A stretch of 64,000 nucleotides of DNA from Datisca glomerata. Its lineage: Eukaryota > Streptophyta > Magnoliopsida > Cucurbitales > Datiscaceae. The translations under genes and the position numbers were made by a program. Below the pieces are notes generated by a model. It saw only the letters and a list, made by a program, of their open reading frames with translations, searched no databases and was not told where the DNA came from. The stretch lies in contig QANY01004770.1 in assembly GCA_003255025.1 (NCBI GenBank), positions 2,409,891 to 2,473,890 of the forward strand, read 5' to 3'. Of this stretch, positions 32,983-45,453 are shown piece after piece (positions within the stretch are counted from its first letter, which is position 1; every line of letters starts with the position of its first letter).

Positions 32983-34430
32983 TGTGATACATACGCAAGT
33001 GCACGTGTCATTAATAAGTAATAAAGTGATCAATGAATGTCGAAGATCTCCACAGGGATTAATGAGAAATTACTTTTAAACAGACTAAATTAAATCTAAT
33101 TTAAAATTAAGTAACTGTAATAAGTGATTTCAAGTAACTGAAAGTAAAATAGAAGTATTAATGTTAAGTAGAATGGTTTAAAGTGACACTATAGAATATA
33201 GGATTTAAGTTTAGTAACATTGATGTATTCAATAATGATGTCAGCTAGCATGGTTAATTCCCCTTATCATTATTATTCTGAGTTAACTCTGTTTTATGCT
33301 ACAGCTTATTGATAGCATCAACCTCAACTCATTAGCACAATAGATTTCCATCTTTGCCTTCATTAACTTTAAGCTTATTAACTTATTCCTCAGCTTAATT
33401 CATATTAGAGTTATCTTTTATTAGTTCCAGCCGATAGGTTTACAAAGTGAGCATATATGCCTATACTACTCACCAAACACTTAGATATAAGGATTAAAAG
33501 ATCCAAGTATCATTCAACCTATTTCCATTAGACTAAACCCTTCAAGTATTCAATCCAACTTGCATCTTATTAGAGATGGCCAGCCAATAATAAAATATGA
33601 GCATTAAGTAATTTTGAACAAAATGCTAACAAAAAATAAGCAACATAAACCTCATTAACTAGAAATAACAACTTCAAGCTTCATTACCCGTACTAGTTTA
33701 AATGTTTTAGCTCATAATGAGCTTTAGAGAAAATTCAAATACAACCATTTCCATATTTATCTTACAGAAAATGAGCTAAGAATAGAAAATACAGTAAAGC
33801 AAATAAGGTTAAGAAATAAGAAAGAGATAAGGGAATAAACGAATATCATCTTCTTTATCTTCTTCCTCGCATCCTTATTTCCTATTCTGTTCTTTTTCTC
33901 CCTTTCCTTCTCCGTAAATTGTTTCCTTATTCTCAGCCAAGGTGTCAGCTTTCCTCCTTACAAAGACATACTTGCTATATATATGAGCCTTGGAATGAGG
34001 GATTTAGATTCTTATAAGGATGTGTGTCAAGCATCATTGTAACGGGGGACACTGGAAAAGCGTTGATGCGATCTAGATAATAGATTTATGAGCGCATGAA
34101 CTTTTCCTTCTTCTTTTTTAGCTCCAGTTGGACTACACGACAAAGCCTAATGCCAAGTGTGCATGGAAAAAGCTTTAGTAGCAAAGGAATCCATAGTGAA
34201 ACACTTCCTCCAACTGCTAAGCTCCCAAGGGATCCTGCACAGAAGCACGACATACGTATAAAAACTGCTCAGAACTACTAGGAATGCTAGCAAGGTAGCT
34301 AAACTCAATTGTAAGCTAACTGAAAGGAAAATGACATAAACTAACTAATAAAATGCTACATCACCCTAAGATAAGCAATAATTTAGACTTAGAAATAAAA
34401 TAAGAACTCTAAATCCTTAGAGTTATCACA
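32983..34430 (-). repeat. 3' LTR of the Athila element (1448 bp)
   Basis: Starts TGTGATACATACGCAAGTGC and ends GAGTTATCACA on the plus strand. It contains about 640 bases (about 33130-33770) that are missing from the other LTR. A TATA-like CTATATATATG sits at 33975-33985. Confidence 0.92.
33975..33985 (-). promoter_or_regulatory. TATA-like box in the Athila 3' LTR
   Basis: CATATATATAG on the minus strand, at the position equivalent to 48618-48627 in the 5' LTR. Confidence 0.5.
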
Positions 34431-34441
34431 CCTCCAAATTT
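34431..34441 (-). other. Athila polypurine tract
   Basis: AAATTTGGAGG on the minus strand, directly adjoining the TGTGATAACTC start of the 3' LTR. This is where plus-strand DNA synthesis would begin. Confidence 0.7.
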
Positions 34442-35919
34442 AAAGCATTACTCATTTTTAAGTGATATTAACCAAATCAAAAGAATCACTAAAGAAGTAA
34501 TAATAGACACTACCACCCCAAACTTATCCAACACTTCTTTTCAATGCAAGTCAGAAATCTAAGCTCCTTGACTAAGTTGCTCAATAGTTTAATTCAACAA
34601 TGAACAAAGCAGTTTAATTAACAATCTCAAACACATAAAACTGAGGTGCTATCAAAATTCCTTTTAATGTGTGTGTGCTAGAAATTAGAGTTGTCTTCTT
34701 AGGTTGCTTAGGCTAATTTAAACAAAGATCACAGGATTAACTTGTGAACTGTATCTAGGCATCCTATCTCAACAGAAAAAAGCAAGTAGCATGAAGTTTA
34801 TGCATCAAAGATGGAAAGCAGCTACATACATGAAGATCAAAAGAATGTTATCACTAAGCTACAATCTTTCTATTTTATTGGCTTCTTTTTCTCTATTTTT
34901 TAACTAGATTAGAATATCTCTTATGTTATACTAGTTTTTTATGTGAATAATCAACACTTATGGGGAAGATACGCGGTTGCTCAGTAGTAAACCAAGCAAT
35001 GTTACTATCTTTCTTTAACTTATTGTTGCTTTTTCTATTGCTATAGCAAGCTCATATCTCTGACTGCCTTTTTACGTGAATAGTCAACACTTATGGTGAA
35101 GATACCCGGCTACTTAGTAGCCTAAGACAGAAGATCCATTCTAACATTTTTTTATTCATGAAAATTTTCTTGAAATCCAATAGAGCAGCAAAGCTATACA
35201 CAAACATTCTAAAGAAACCCCCCTAACTTGAATATTTTCCATGATGAATAGCTACAAAAATGCTTTCTAGAAGTACCAGGTGCTAGAAAGTGCATTAAGC
35301 TTCACTCAGATTTAAAATATGCCAAACTTCCTAAAAACACCTAACTCAACTTCAAAGCAGAAAAAAGGGAACTAGTCTAAGCACTCCAAATTCAGCATTA
35401 TTTTAGAATAACTAAACATTTTTTAGATGATTTTTCTTTTTATTGATTGAGCAGATTATCAACAAGATTAATCTAAAAACTCACAAAACAAAGTAGAACT
35501 AACATCTTAAAAGAAAATCACAATCACCAAAGAAATTTTTAGAGATAACTCCAAGGAAATGGCATATGCCTTTGGGGCTTGACACTTACAGTGTCCCCAA
35601 TGCAACTAAGAAATGATAATAACAAAACCTGAAACATAAATTCAAAATGTTCAATCACTCCAACAAATACCATAATCATAGATCATCAGCAATCAGAAAT
35701 GAAATAGAAGCATCAAGCAAATAAAAAGTAAGGGGCCAGAGAGATACTCTTCTAATACTACTGCAGGATGTTGCAGTAGCCCAACAACTTTCACTTCTTT
35801 GAATAACTCCTAAGCCCACGTCTCCTTTTAGAGGTAGCTTTAAGGTCTGACAGTCATTTTTGTACTGATTGCAATTCCTCTTTAATTTGATCCTCTAAAG
35901 ATTACTCATTCTCAGCTAT
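34442..35919 (-). other. Athila 3' non-coding zone
   Basis: No coding sequence is recognised between the env-region ORF and the polypurine tract. It contains a ~130-bp direct repeat: GTGAATAATCAACACTTATG, then GGGAAGATACGCGG at about 34940, and GTGAATAGTCAACACTTATG, then GTGAAGATACCCGG at about 35076. A long non-coding 3' zone is usual for Athila elements. Confidence 0.6.
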
Positions 35920-36892
35920 TTTGAGCTTCTTCATGGCACTTACACTAGATCCTATTTTTTCTATTTCTTTCTTCTTTTTAGTTGATTTCCATTTAGACTT
36001 GACAGTCTTTGGGGATCATTCTACTTCCTCTTTCCTTTGTCTATTTATTTCTTGGGTGATGATTTTGGTGATGGTGTTGGTAATACTTCTGCTTCACTCT
36101 CTTCAACTGCTTCTTCATACTACTCCGTTTCCTCATCTTCACTATCTTCTTTTTCCTCATCGGCCTTTATCTTGCTCATCCTCACCCTACTCATCCTCTA
36201 CTTTCTCCTCCTCTTCAGCCTTCCAAGGGTAAAGAATGACCTCTGGAAAATGAGGTAAAGGCCAAGTAGGCTACATAAAAATTTTCTATATGCTTTTCTA
36301 CAGAGCACAGTCTCATGCTTGAGCATATTCCCAATATGCTTGACTTTGGTGCTCCAACCGCAGCAGCAATTTTTACGCCTTCTTTTGCAAGGCTTCTTAG
36401 TGGGTAATCTTATCATTTAGTGTTATCAACATCATGTTAATATCAGTGGTATCCATTTCCTTTTGCTTGCCAGCTTATTTGGAGGAAGATTGCTCAGCTT
36501 ATGCCACTAGATACATACCCTTCTCTACAGCAAACCTTGCTATAGCAGTCAAATTAATAGCCCCATGATTTATCAACTTTCCCCAGCAATCATAAAAGGA
36601 ACAAGATTAACAAAACATGACTTGGTTATTAAATAAGGGAAAAACAAACATCCTATCTTCTTGCCAGTGTAGACTTCTATTTCTCTGAAAATAATACGAC
36701 AAACATTAATGGAATTTCCATTCAACAAAGCATGTAACGAAATCAATTGCTCCTATGTGACAGTTTGTATATGTGTTGTGGGCATGATAGCAGTGCAAAT
36801 AAAATTGTACCTGACTTTAGCCCTAGGCTTAAGTGCTGACCTAAGACAAATCTTAACACCCTCTCTAAACACTATGTCATTTTGTACCAAGG
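35920..36892 (-). pseudogene. Athila env-region ORF, C-terminal part
   Basis: Starts at the CACTA insertion point and continues the ORF found at 41697-42302. Minus-strand frames show LVQNDIVFREGVKICLRSAL and KPRAKVRYNFI, then TTHIQTVT, LLNGNSINVCRIIFREI and GKKIGCLFFPYLIT, then GKLINHGAINLTAIARFAVE. The family is the plant transposon-associated domain often called putative plant transposon protein (PF20167-like), which Athila elements carry downstream of integrase. A Lys/Arg-rich and acidic low-complexity tail follows. Several stops. The molecular role of this protein is not known. Confidence 0.7.
36890..36892. other. Left TSD (AGG) of the CACTA element
   Basis: AGG directly before CACTACTACAA; the same triplet follows the right end at 41694-41696. 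Three-base target duplication is the rule for CACTA transposons. Confidence 0.85.
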
Positions 36893-37210
36893 CACTACTA
36901 CAATTTTGGGCTATGATGACAGCTGATTTTCTTTACGATGAAAATTTCTTTAAACTTATCATCAGAAAACAAGCGTTGAAGAGGTAAAAACATATTTTTA
37001 GCTAAGATGACATACCTGTCATAATAGATTAAGATATCATGATAGGTTTTATATGCACTGTCATAAAAAGATGTACTTAAGTTATATGATATTGAGAGAG
37101 ACATTGTAATAGATACATAACTGGTCATGAAGTTTTATTTACAACTATAACATTTTTATACCCCAAACCCTAACCAAATCCCATTCATTTTTTTACTCCA
37201 CCTGAGCTCT

Positions 37211-37342
37211 CTCTCTCTCTCTAGCACTCTCTCTCGAGCTCTCTCTCGAGCTCTCTCTCTCTCTCTCTCTCGAGCTCTCTCTCTCGAGCTCTCTCTCTCT
37301 CGAGCTCACCCTCTCTCTCCCAATCTCTCTCTCTCTTTATTT
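37211..37342 (+). repeat. (CT)n microsatellite with CTCGAG interruptions
   Basis: Runs of CT broken by CGAG, so CTCTCTCTCGAGCTCTCTC recurs at several spacings. The complementary frame gives a spurious Glu/Arg-rich ORF. Such pyrimidine-rich tracts are frequent in 5' leaders of plant genes. Confidence 0.95.
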
Positions 37343-39172
37343 TTTCCAAGATCAAGCTTCTTTCATCCCTAAGATGTGATTGATGGGTTAGGGTTTGGAT
37401 TTGGTTAGGCGTGCAACATGCGAGGGACGTTGGCTCTCTGTAATCGGTCACGTCTGAGATGCATGGGTCCTCTTTGCATCTCGCTAGGATGGTGGGCCCT
37501 CATTTTCTATTTTCTCTTCTTTTTTCCTCAAATCACTTGATTTTTGTTCTTATTGGTGGGGACTTTATTAATTTGTGCAAGACTTAGCCATCGGTTGAAC
37601 TTGTGTTAGATCTGTGTTCATATCCCTTTTATTATCCCACTCTCGTCGTTACGTAGAGTTCTTGCCAGGACATTTTCTGACCTATTTCATGAAATTTATT
37701 CTAGTGAAATCGCAATGGCTCCTCACTCCAATGTTTGTTTGTTTTCAGTTAGTTTTGATTTCTATTTGGGATTCTGTTTTCCAGAATAAAATGGGATAAC
37801 ATGTCAAATCAGTTGCTGGTAAAATCAAACTTTTTGTTTTGTAGGTGAAATGGTGATGTCGACTTCAAAACCATAATCTCTCACTCTATTATGGTGAAAT
37901 TTTATATTTGAACCTTGATTGTTTGGGTTTAGTTTGCTGGTTCCTTACTATTTTGTAGTTTTAGTGGTTAACCATTCGTTGCATGTGGCTTTTGGATACA
38001 CAATCACTTCTATCTTTTGTACATGAGGAAATACAGAGGAACCTCCATTGTTGAACATTATAGGAGCTTGAAGAAGAAGGTGAAATTTTAAGTTTAAACT
38101 TAATATTGTGGTACGTTATATTTCTACGATGCCTAGAATATTTTAGTGTTGTTCTTGAAAGATTAAATGTTGGATTAAGGAGTAACCTTGTTTAAAATTC
38201 TTGAATTTTAGTTGTAAAGAATGATTTTTGCATAAATGGTAGTTATTTGGAAAAAAATGTTTGACGATGGTGAGTTTAATCTCATGAAGGCCATAATTCA
38301 TTTGCAAAAAAAATGGTTGATGATGGTGAGTTTAATCTCTTGTAGGCCATAATTCATAGTGTTATCCTTTTCAAGGGGGTGAACTGTGTGAGAAAGAAAT
38401 GTAACGTACAATCCTTTTCCTTGAATCTAAGCTGAAAGCAAAGAACTTTAAGTAAATGGGATTAGGGAAATGGGAGACTAAAGGATGGGAATGGATTGGT
38501 TCTTTTGATATATGCTACTTGCTGATCAATTTGCATGAACCCAAAAAAATATTGATTTGCTGCTGTGTTTTGAATTTGAAATACTTTGACTAGTCCAATC
38601 ATTTTTGTAGAGATCCCAGAGAACCAGATATTTTTCCCTAGATAATTTGTAGTATTCCAAATGAGCGCATGGTTTAGTTTTTATTACTTCAAATCTACTA
38701 TATTCAGATAATCAATTATTGCCAAGTTGGTTAATGGTGGCAATGAAACACCAATTTTATTTTGTTATTCAAGTGTAGTTTGGAACATGTGATCTGTATC
38801 AATCTTCATGGGAAGAATGTAAGTAGGAGATGAGAATGTAAGTACAAGTTATCTGTATAAATTTACCTCTCGAATGGAAATCGATCAGCGGATAGAGTTT
38901 GTGATCTTGACACTTCTGTAATTGTGTGCTTACAGTGTAAAGAATAAAAGGGTTTCTTGTGAGGGAAAATGAGATACCCCATGTGCTTTCCATTTCTCAG
39001 GATGGAAGTATTCAAGCTAAGCCACAAGGTAATTTGTACATATGGTTCTCATTGTCATTATTAGGGACCTCATAAACTGTTAATAAACTATATGCTTGAT
39101 GAAAAATATATTACATGACCCTCTCATCTAGTGAATTTATTACTGAGTTTACTTGGTCACTTGCTTTTTCAG

Positions 39173-39250
39173 GCTGAAACAATTCTTGGGTATTTTAAAG
39201 AACATAGACAAGAAGCATTGAAGGTGGTGTGACTTCTACTGCGTAGAGAG
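39173..39250 (+). pseudogene. Exon-like segment inside the CACTA element (1)
   Basis: Bounded by CTTTTTCAG on the left and GTAAATTT on the right; exactly 26 codons. It reads AETILGYFKEHRQEALKVV, then a stop (TGA), then LLLRRE. The amino-acid texture is protein-like and the single stop could be one substitution. I do not recognise the gene. Confidence 0.35.
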
Positions 39251-40990
39251 GTAAATTTATGAGGTTGAGTGAATCATGATTTATCTATAAAGTTCTATTT
39301 ATAGTTAATTGTAAAGAGTGGCTGAGAAATATAAGGGAACTTTGCAGAATGGAGAAGAGTAGTCAAAGCAATGAACTGAGAGCTAACCATTAGTTGTATG
39401 ATTTAAATTAGGTGTTGGGGTTTTCTTCTTATCATTGTCATTGACATTTGTTTGATAGATATAGAGTACAATTTGGATTTTGGAGGTATTTTGGTTTGAT
39501 AAATTATTCAGGTGTTTTCCTTAGATCTGTGAGATATGAGTACCAATTATGTGGCTTTTGGTAGTGAAGATTCAATGGTATTTGCTGCAAGTTGTTTCCA
39601 AAATCTTTTATTAGACCATTTAAATGTCTGAAATGGTTTTGAATATATTTGGTTGTGTATGAGTTGCTGGGCAGATGTCACTGGCATTTTTTTGAAAAAC
39701 TTTCATCAAGAGGTTGCCTTTCAATGACAACTTTTTAATGAAATGATGTGTAAGACTTTTATTAATTATTGCAATAATATATAATTAATAAGAGTCAAAC
39801 ACTTTTAAAGGGTGAAGTAGTTTTAGCTTCACATCACGTTATATGATTCGACGACGGAGATACCCCGATACTGGAATATTATATATGTACGACATAAATA
39901 TCCTCTGAAAGAAATATCTTCTTAAACATGCTTTTCATGCATCTCATTTAGTGAACTTTTTAAGCTTACCAATAGCTTCCTCCATTCATAATGAGGAATC
40001 TAATCCTACTTAACATCTTGTAATTGTGTGTATATCTGTGTGTTTCAGTAAAATCTAGTTGGAACCCCCCTTCCCCAAAGTAAAGAACCACTATAATTTG
40101 TTGTTATGTGGTGAATTTTCTGTTGCAGTGGACTTTCCATCCATTCATTTTCAAGTCTAAAAAGATATACACAGTTCTGGTGTGGTTATGGCTCTAGCAT
40201 TTTTAGGTGTAAGTAATGATTTTATTTCATGCTTAGAAATGTTAGTTAACTCTTTCTAACAAGAGGTAATCGTATTTATATAACTTGGTGGTGGTTTCTT
40301 CTCTGCAATGAATTTGTTTTCACCTACAAAATGATGAAAATGATGATGACTCAGAGTCAATATAAGCTTATCCAGAAATTTAAAATAATTGTGCAAACTC
40401 CCAAAAGTCTAAAGTTTGCTAGTTATGTAATTTAGGTGTCAAACCGATTAAAAGTAACCAAACCAAATATATTAGTGTTGAACACAACATCATTGATTAT
40501 TTGCTATGTCCAGAATCTGATGCAGTTATGAGAAAGTACTCTACATCTATGGCTAGTATTAGGAATCCAATAGCATTTATATTATTGGATTCCTTATTTT
40601 GACTATTGCTTTGCACAAATAGAAGCTAAATAGTTGCCCACTCTATTGCATGCATAAATAAGCATGCTAGAAAAAATAAGTTGTAGACCGTAGTTCAGTT
40701 CCGTATATGATCCCTTCCTTTTTGTTTATATATTATGTAGTTGTAAGTTTTGCAGTGGATGAAACTCTTTTGATATTTTGAACCGAAGTGTGTTGTGCAG
40801 TAGAAAAGATATATGAGAAATTTTTGCTAACTGATTATATAATCTAATAGTATTGATATTGGCTGTGATTTTGGCAAAAACAAGGGGAAAAGGCGTTTAT
40901 TTGTAGTAGTATAAAAGAGTTATTTTATATGCTCATATTTGCAAAATTTGAAAAAGTTATTTGATATGATCTGGTAGGTTGCTTTCTCAG

Positions 40991-41055
40991 CATTTGATAA
41001 AGATGCAGATCTGGATGTATTAGATCATCCTATCCTAAACTTAATATACTACATG
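40991..41055 (+). pseudogene. Exon-like segment inside the CACTA element (2)
   Basis: Bounded by CTTTCTCAG and GTAAGTTTC. One frame reads [20 protein letters not shown] and M before the donor. It is too short to identify, but it lies on the same strand as the other exon-like piece. Confidence 0.35.
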
Positions 41056-41693
41056 GTAAGTTTCAAATCTTTCCAATAGATGGGCCAGTTAGATTCCTTT
41101 ATTATTCCTTGTAGTAAAGGTTTCTTATTACAAAGGTTTCTCATCTGGATAATGAGACTGTTTTTGAAAGCTAAAGTAAAAGTTTCTTATTACAAAGGTT
41201 ATAATATTAGTGGTCTGGTGAGACTTGGAAAGAATGATTGTAATATTAGTGGTCTGGTGACAATAATGAGGAGATGAATGGCTGACATAGATTGAGAAGA
41301 TGAGGGGATGTCATAGGAAGGCATTTTTTTCCTTTGTAATATTAGTGGTCTGGTGGTTCTTAAGCACATTGAAATACTCTATTTGCAGGTGAGACCTGGA
41401 AAAAATGGTTGTCATATTAGTGATGACAATATTGAGAGGATGAAGGGCTGTCATGGAAAGACAGGTTTTAGCCTTTAATGATGGGGATTGCCTGTCATTA
41501 TAAGCGGCACCTATAATGAAGGGCAATCCAGGTCATTAAAGGTGTTTTTGTAGCACCTTTAATGATTGGGATTCCACATCATCAAAAGTGTTTTGGCGAT
41601 ACTTTTTGTTGACAGTTTTTGATAAAATGAGTTTAGACTACAGTCCGATAGACGACAGTCAAATCCACATCATTAAAGGGTTTTGTAGTAGTG

Positions 41694-41696
41694 AGG
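41694..41696. other. Right TSD (AGG) of the CACTA element
   Basis: AGG directly after TTTTGTAGTAGTG; identical to 36890-36892. Confidence 0.85.
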
Positions 41697-42302
41697 ACAG
41701 TGAATTCTTTCAAAATAGCATTTATTTAACCTCATATATTTCTTTTACTAAAAAAAGTATTCATCATCTAGATCAAAACCAACATTTATGGCTTTAGCAG
41801 TGAAAGAAACTAAGACACCTCTTACTGAAATATCACTCTGCTCAGGACTTAAAAGATTAGCATAAAAATCCCTTACTAGAGGAACCACGATATTATCTGA
41901 ATGTACAAAAAAAAATTTCCCAACTTATTTGCCTAATGATTGTTGTGAAGTCCTTCGAGAGACTAATAGAGGGAATGAGCTCTACCATGTATTTTTTTGT
42001 GGAATTTCTCCACATGAATTTTCTCATATCTTTTCTTAGCAACCTCATTGATCAACTTTTCAGAAGCCATAAACCGCATAGGTTGCCCTTTTGATTCATC
42101 TTGCTCATTTGCTTTTGCTTTTGAGGAATGAAAGAGGGGTTTGGTGGATGACATGATGACTTTCTAGGGTTTGAGGATAAATAAGGGACTTCGCATGAAG
42201 GATTTGAAGACAAGAAGGAAGAAAGCTTTTGAATTCGAAGAGGTTGCATGTTGAAGGTGACAAAGGACTTTTGAATTTAAAGAGTGCGAAGCTCCTCCCC
42301 AT
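41697..42302 (-). pseudogene. Athila env-region ORF, N-terminal part
   Basis: The start is probably ATG 42154 (MSSTKPLFHSSKAKANEQ), followed by MRFMASEKLINEVAKKRYEK. It then decays into frames with SDNIV, RGSS and a FHC-SHK block, corresponding to the V-P-L-V-R-D-F-Y and S-V-R-G-V-x-V-S-F blocks of PF20167-like proteins. It is cut at 41697 by the CACTA insertion and resumes at 36892. ORFs on this strand begin further upstream (42249 and 42302) in other frames, so the true start is uncertain. Confidence 0.6.
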
Positions 42303-42879
42303 TGCGCCAGGTGTCTACCTCCACTGCTGATTCAGCTTAAAAATTCAAACGATGATATTTCGCAGGGGAATTTGAATTTTGTGAACTTTCAGCAATTTGT
42401 TAATTTAAGCGCGAATATTGCAAGATATTTTAGCTAAGCTGGCATGTGCTTGCTATAACTTCCCTTTAAAAGAGCGCTGCAGCAACTAGCAACCAAAAGT
42501 GCCTTTCTTCGCTTGATAGTTGTCATCTCAGTGGGCCTCTCCTATTGTACCTTCCTACAAACAAATCGTACAAGATTTTCTTAGCTAAGATATTGCAATT
42601 AAATGAGGATATGTTCATAAATGAGGAATATTCTATAAAAATGATGGGAATAAAGGAGTTAAATGTGAGATATTCTTATTTAGAGTGAGATATTCTAACC
42701 TAATTTCAACAAAGACAAATAATAATAATAAAACAAAACAAAATTACCTAAAATGGAATTGAATAAAAATGCAAAAACTTCATGGGCAGCTTCCCATAAG
42801 TGCTTGTTTTTAAGTGGTCAGTCTGACTTGGGCTTGCACTTCATGGGTCACTAAGTTGGGCTAAGGTCTTCATTATATC
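42303..42879 (-). other. Athila spacer between integrase and env-region ORF
   Basis: No coding motif seen. This is the expected untranslated interval, in which a second promoter or splice site might have lain. Confidence 0.5.
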
Positions 42880-43960
42880 CACCTCATTTCCCCAATATCA
42901 CTTCACCCTTTGCCCATTAACTTTAAACTCTCTCCCATTTTTCTCATCCAACAGATTGATGGCTCCATATAGGTAAACTTTGATCAATTTAGGTGGCTCA
43001 CATCATCGTGATTTTAACTTTCCAGGAAATAGTTTAAGTTTTGAATTGAATAATAGAACTTGGGCCCTAGGCTTCAATTCTTGAACCACAATCCTTTTAT
43101 CATCCCACATCTTCGTCTTCTCTTTATAGAATCATGCACTCTCGTGAAAATAGCCTGAATTCATCTAGTTCAATCAATTGCAGGGCTTTATTCTCTTCTG
43201 CTGCTTGCAGGTCTGAATTCAACTTCTTAACAGCCCAAAAATATTTGTGTTGTAGCTCCAACGGTAAGTGGCATACCTTTCTAAAGACTAACCTATAAGA
43301 AGACATTCCCAAATGAGTCTTGAAAGAAGTTCTATAAGCCTATAATGAATCATCAAGTCTAATAGACCAATCTTTTTTGCTGGGGTTTACAACTTTTTCT
43401 AGAATCCTCTTTATTTCTTTATTAATAAGCCCCAGTTTCCCACTTATTTGTGGATGGTATGTTGTAGTAACCTTGTATTTTACCCCATACTTAGCCAAGA
43501 GTCCTTAAAACAACCTGATGTAAAAATGTATTCCTTCATCACTTATGATGACTCTAGGAGTCCCAAATCTTGTGAAAATATTCTTTTGGATGAATTCTTC
43601 AACTGTCTTTGCATATTTGTTACCAATGTTGAAGCTTCAACCTACTTGGAGACAGTCTATGGCAAATAGGATGTATAGGTTCCCAAATGAAGGTGGGAAT
43701 GCCCAATGAAGTCTATCCTCCATAAATCAAAGAGTTCACCATTCATGATATTATTGAGTGGCATTTCTTGTCTTTAGGACATGTTCGCAGTCATCTAACA
43801 TTTATCACAGCTCTTTTCTACTTCATGTGCATCCTTAAAAATGGAAAGCCAAAAATAGCCAGATTGAAGCACTTTGATTGTTGTCCTTAACCCTCCAAAA
43901 TGCCCTCAGTGGGGAGAAGAATGTCATTATTGCAATATGCTTTGGATTTCTTCTTATGTG
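42880..43960 (-). pseudogene. Athila integrase
   Basis: Minus-strand frames show the zinc domain end (EVEKSCDKC), the core start MNGELFDLWRIDFIGH (D-x-W-x-I-D-F-x-G), [14 protein letters not shown], and the conserved tail VQEFKPRAQVLLFNSKLKLF, PGKLKSR and NGREFKVNGQRVK-Y near 42900. Integrase joins the retrotransposon DNA to the chromosome. Many stops and shifts; parts of the catalytic core are unreadable. Confidence 0.8.
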
Positions 43961-43962
43961 GC

Positions 43963-44530
43963 TTATCTTCTAAATATTTGGCCAGGTCCTTGTTTGTTGA
44001 GATTTGGATCATCCCAGTAGTATGCCTTGATTTGTTGAAAGAATTTTTCCAACTGTTGTGAATAGAGCTCAGAAGGTAGCACTCCACTTGCTAAATAATT
44101 CATAATGTCAGCATACCAAGGGGCTCCCACTTTTGAAATTGCCAACAACTGTTCATCTAGAAAGGTTTCTACAATAGCTGGATTTGCTGTAGCATTGCTC
44201 CCTAGCTCTAATCTTGACAAATGGTCTGCCACTTGATTTTTAGTGTCCTTCATGTCTTTGATCTCAAGATCAAATTCTTGAAGCAACAAAATCCATCTGA
44301 TGAGCCTAGGAATTGCATCTTTTTTAGAAATCAAATACTTGATGACAGAATAGTCTGTATAAACAGTCACTTTAGTGCCTATAAGATGTGCTCTGAACTT
44401 GTCAAAGGCAAACACAACAATTAAAAGTTCATTTTCAGTGGTGGTGTAATTCAATTGTGCATCAGTTAGTGTCTTACTAGCATAGTATATATAATGAAAA
44501 TTTACCTTTCCTGTGCCCCAAGACTGTTCC
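43963..44530 (-). pseudogene. Athila RNase H and start of integrase
   Basis: Open from 44454 to 43963. It shows [20 protein letters not shown] and [18 protein letters not shown], then [20 protein letters not shown] and ADHLSRLE. This is the plant gypsy RNase H (RT_RNaseH_2-like) with V-Y-T-D-H replaced by V-Y-T-D-Y. After a linker it enters the integrase N-terminus ([16 protein letters not shown]). One of the two best conserved stretches of the element. Confidence 0.9.
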
Positions 44531-44559
44531 CACTACATGGTCATTGGCATCACACATTA

Positions 44560-45240
44560 GTTCAAATGGTAACTCCTAATTGGGTTCTACAATGATAGGC
44601 TTTTTCAGTTCAATAAAAGTATTCTACATTCATCAGTGAATTAAAAACCCTTTTATTTTCTAGTAACATGCATAAATGTTTTGGTATTTTAGAGAAATCT
44701 TAATAAACCTCCTATAAAATCCAACATGTCTTAGAAAACCCCTTATTGCACCATAAAATGATATTTTCCCCAATTTAGAATCATGTTAGTTTCTTCACAT
44801 CTTTCTAACACTTTTTCAAGGTTAGACAAATATTTCAAACATGATTCACCTAAAATTGAAAAGGCATCCATAAATACCTCAAGTGTTTGCTCTACCATGT
44901 CTCTAAGAATAAACCTCATGCATCTCTGAAATGTTGCTGGAGCATTGCATAGTTTAAAAGGCATCCTTCTAAAAGGTTCTATAAGAACATGTGAAAGTTA
45001 TCTTCTCTTGATCCTTTGATGTTATAACTATTTAGTTGTAGCCTGAGTATCTATCCAGAAAACATTAATATTTTCTTCCAGCACGTATGTCCAACATTGA
45101 TCAATGAAGGACAAAGAGAAATTATCTTTTATGGTAGCTTTGTTCAACTTCTTATAATCCATGCATACTCTTCAGCTAGTCATTGTTCTTGTGGGGATCA
45201 ATTCATTATTCTCAGTGTCTAGAACTGTTACTCCCCCCTA
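44560..45240 (-). pseudogene. Athila reverse transcriptase
   Basis: Open stretch 44964-44743: MPFKLCNAPATFQRCMRFIL, then VEQTLEVFMDAFSILGESCL and NMILNWGKYHFMV. The catalytic motif, V-F-M-D-D-F in working relatives, reads VFMDAF, so the second catalytic Asp is replaced by Ala. Upstream (45240-44990) lie diverged finger/palm blocks (CMDYKKLNKAT-like, FIDQCW). Downstream, the connection to RNase H shows stops. Confidence 0.88.
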
Positions 45241-45453
45241 TTTGAGGAAGGTATTGGATAGGGCTAACTCATGCACTGTCTGAAATGGGGTGGATTATTC
45301 CAGCATCAAGTCATTTAATTATATCTTTCTTGACAACAAGTTTCATGATTGGATTCAACATTCTTTTCTACTCTATGGAATGGCCACTCCTTTCTTCCAA
45401 CACTATCTTATGCATACAACGGAAGGGCTCATCCCATTGATGTCAGTCATCTG

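Larger units (their letters stand above)
36893..41693. mobile_element. CACTA transposon (4801 bp) nested in Athila
   Basis: The left end CACTACTACAATTTTGGGC and the right end (inverted) CACTACTACAAAACCC share an 11-base terminal repeat. The flanking triplet AGG is duplicated. Subterminal repeats are seen on the right: CCTTTAATGATGGGGATTG, CCTTTAATGATTGGGATTCC, and CATTAAAGG inverted. I find no TNP1/TNP2-type transposase, so the element looks non-autonomous. Its interior has a CT-rich leader and exon-like pieces with splice sites, which may be captured host DNA. The element splits the Athila env-region ORF in a way that can still be followed on both sides. Confidence 0.88.

Noticed and set aside
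35921..36258. Ser- and Leu-rich plus-strand ORFs
   Set aside because: Complement of the Lys/Glu-rich low-complexity tail of the minus-strand Athila ORF.
37221..37451. Glu/Arg repeat ORF on the minus strand
   Set aside because: Translation of the CT/CTCGAG microsatellite; no evidence of a protein.
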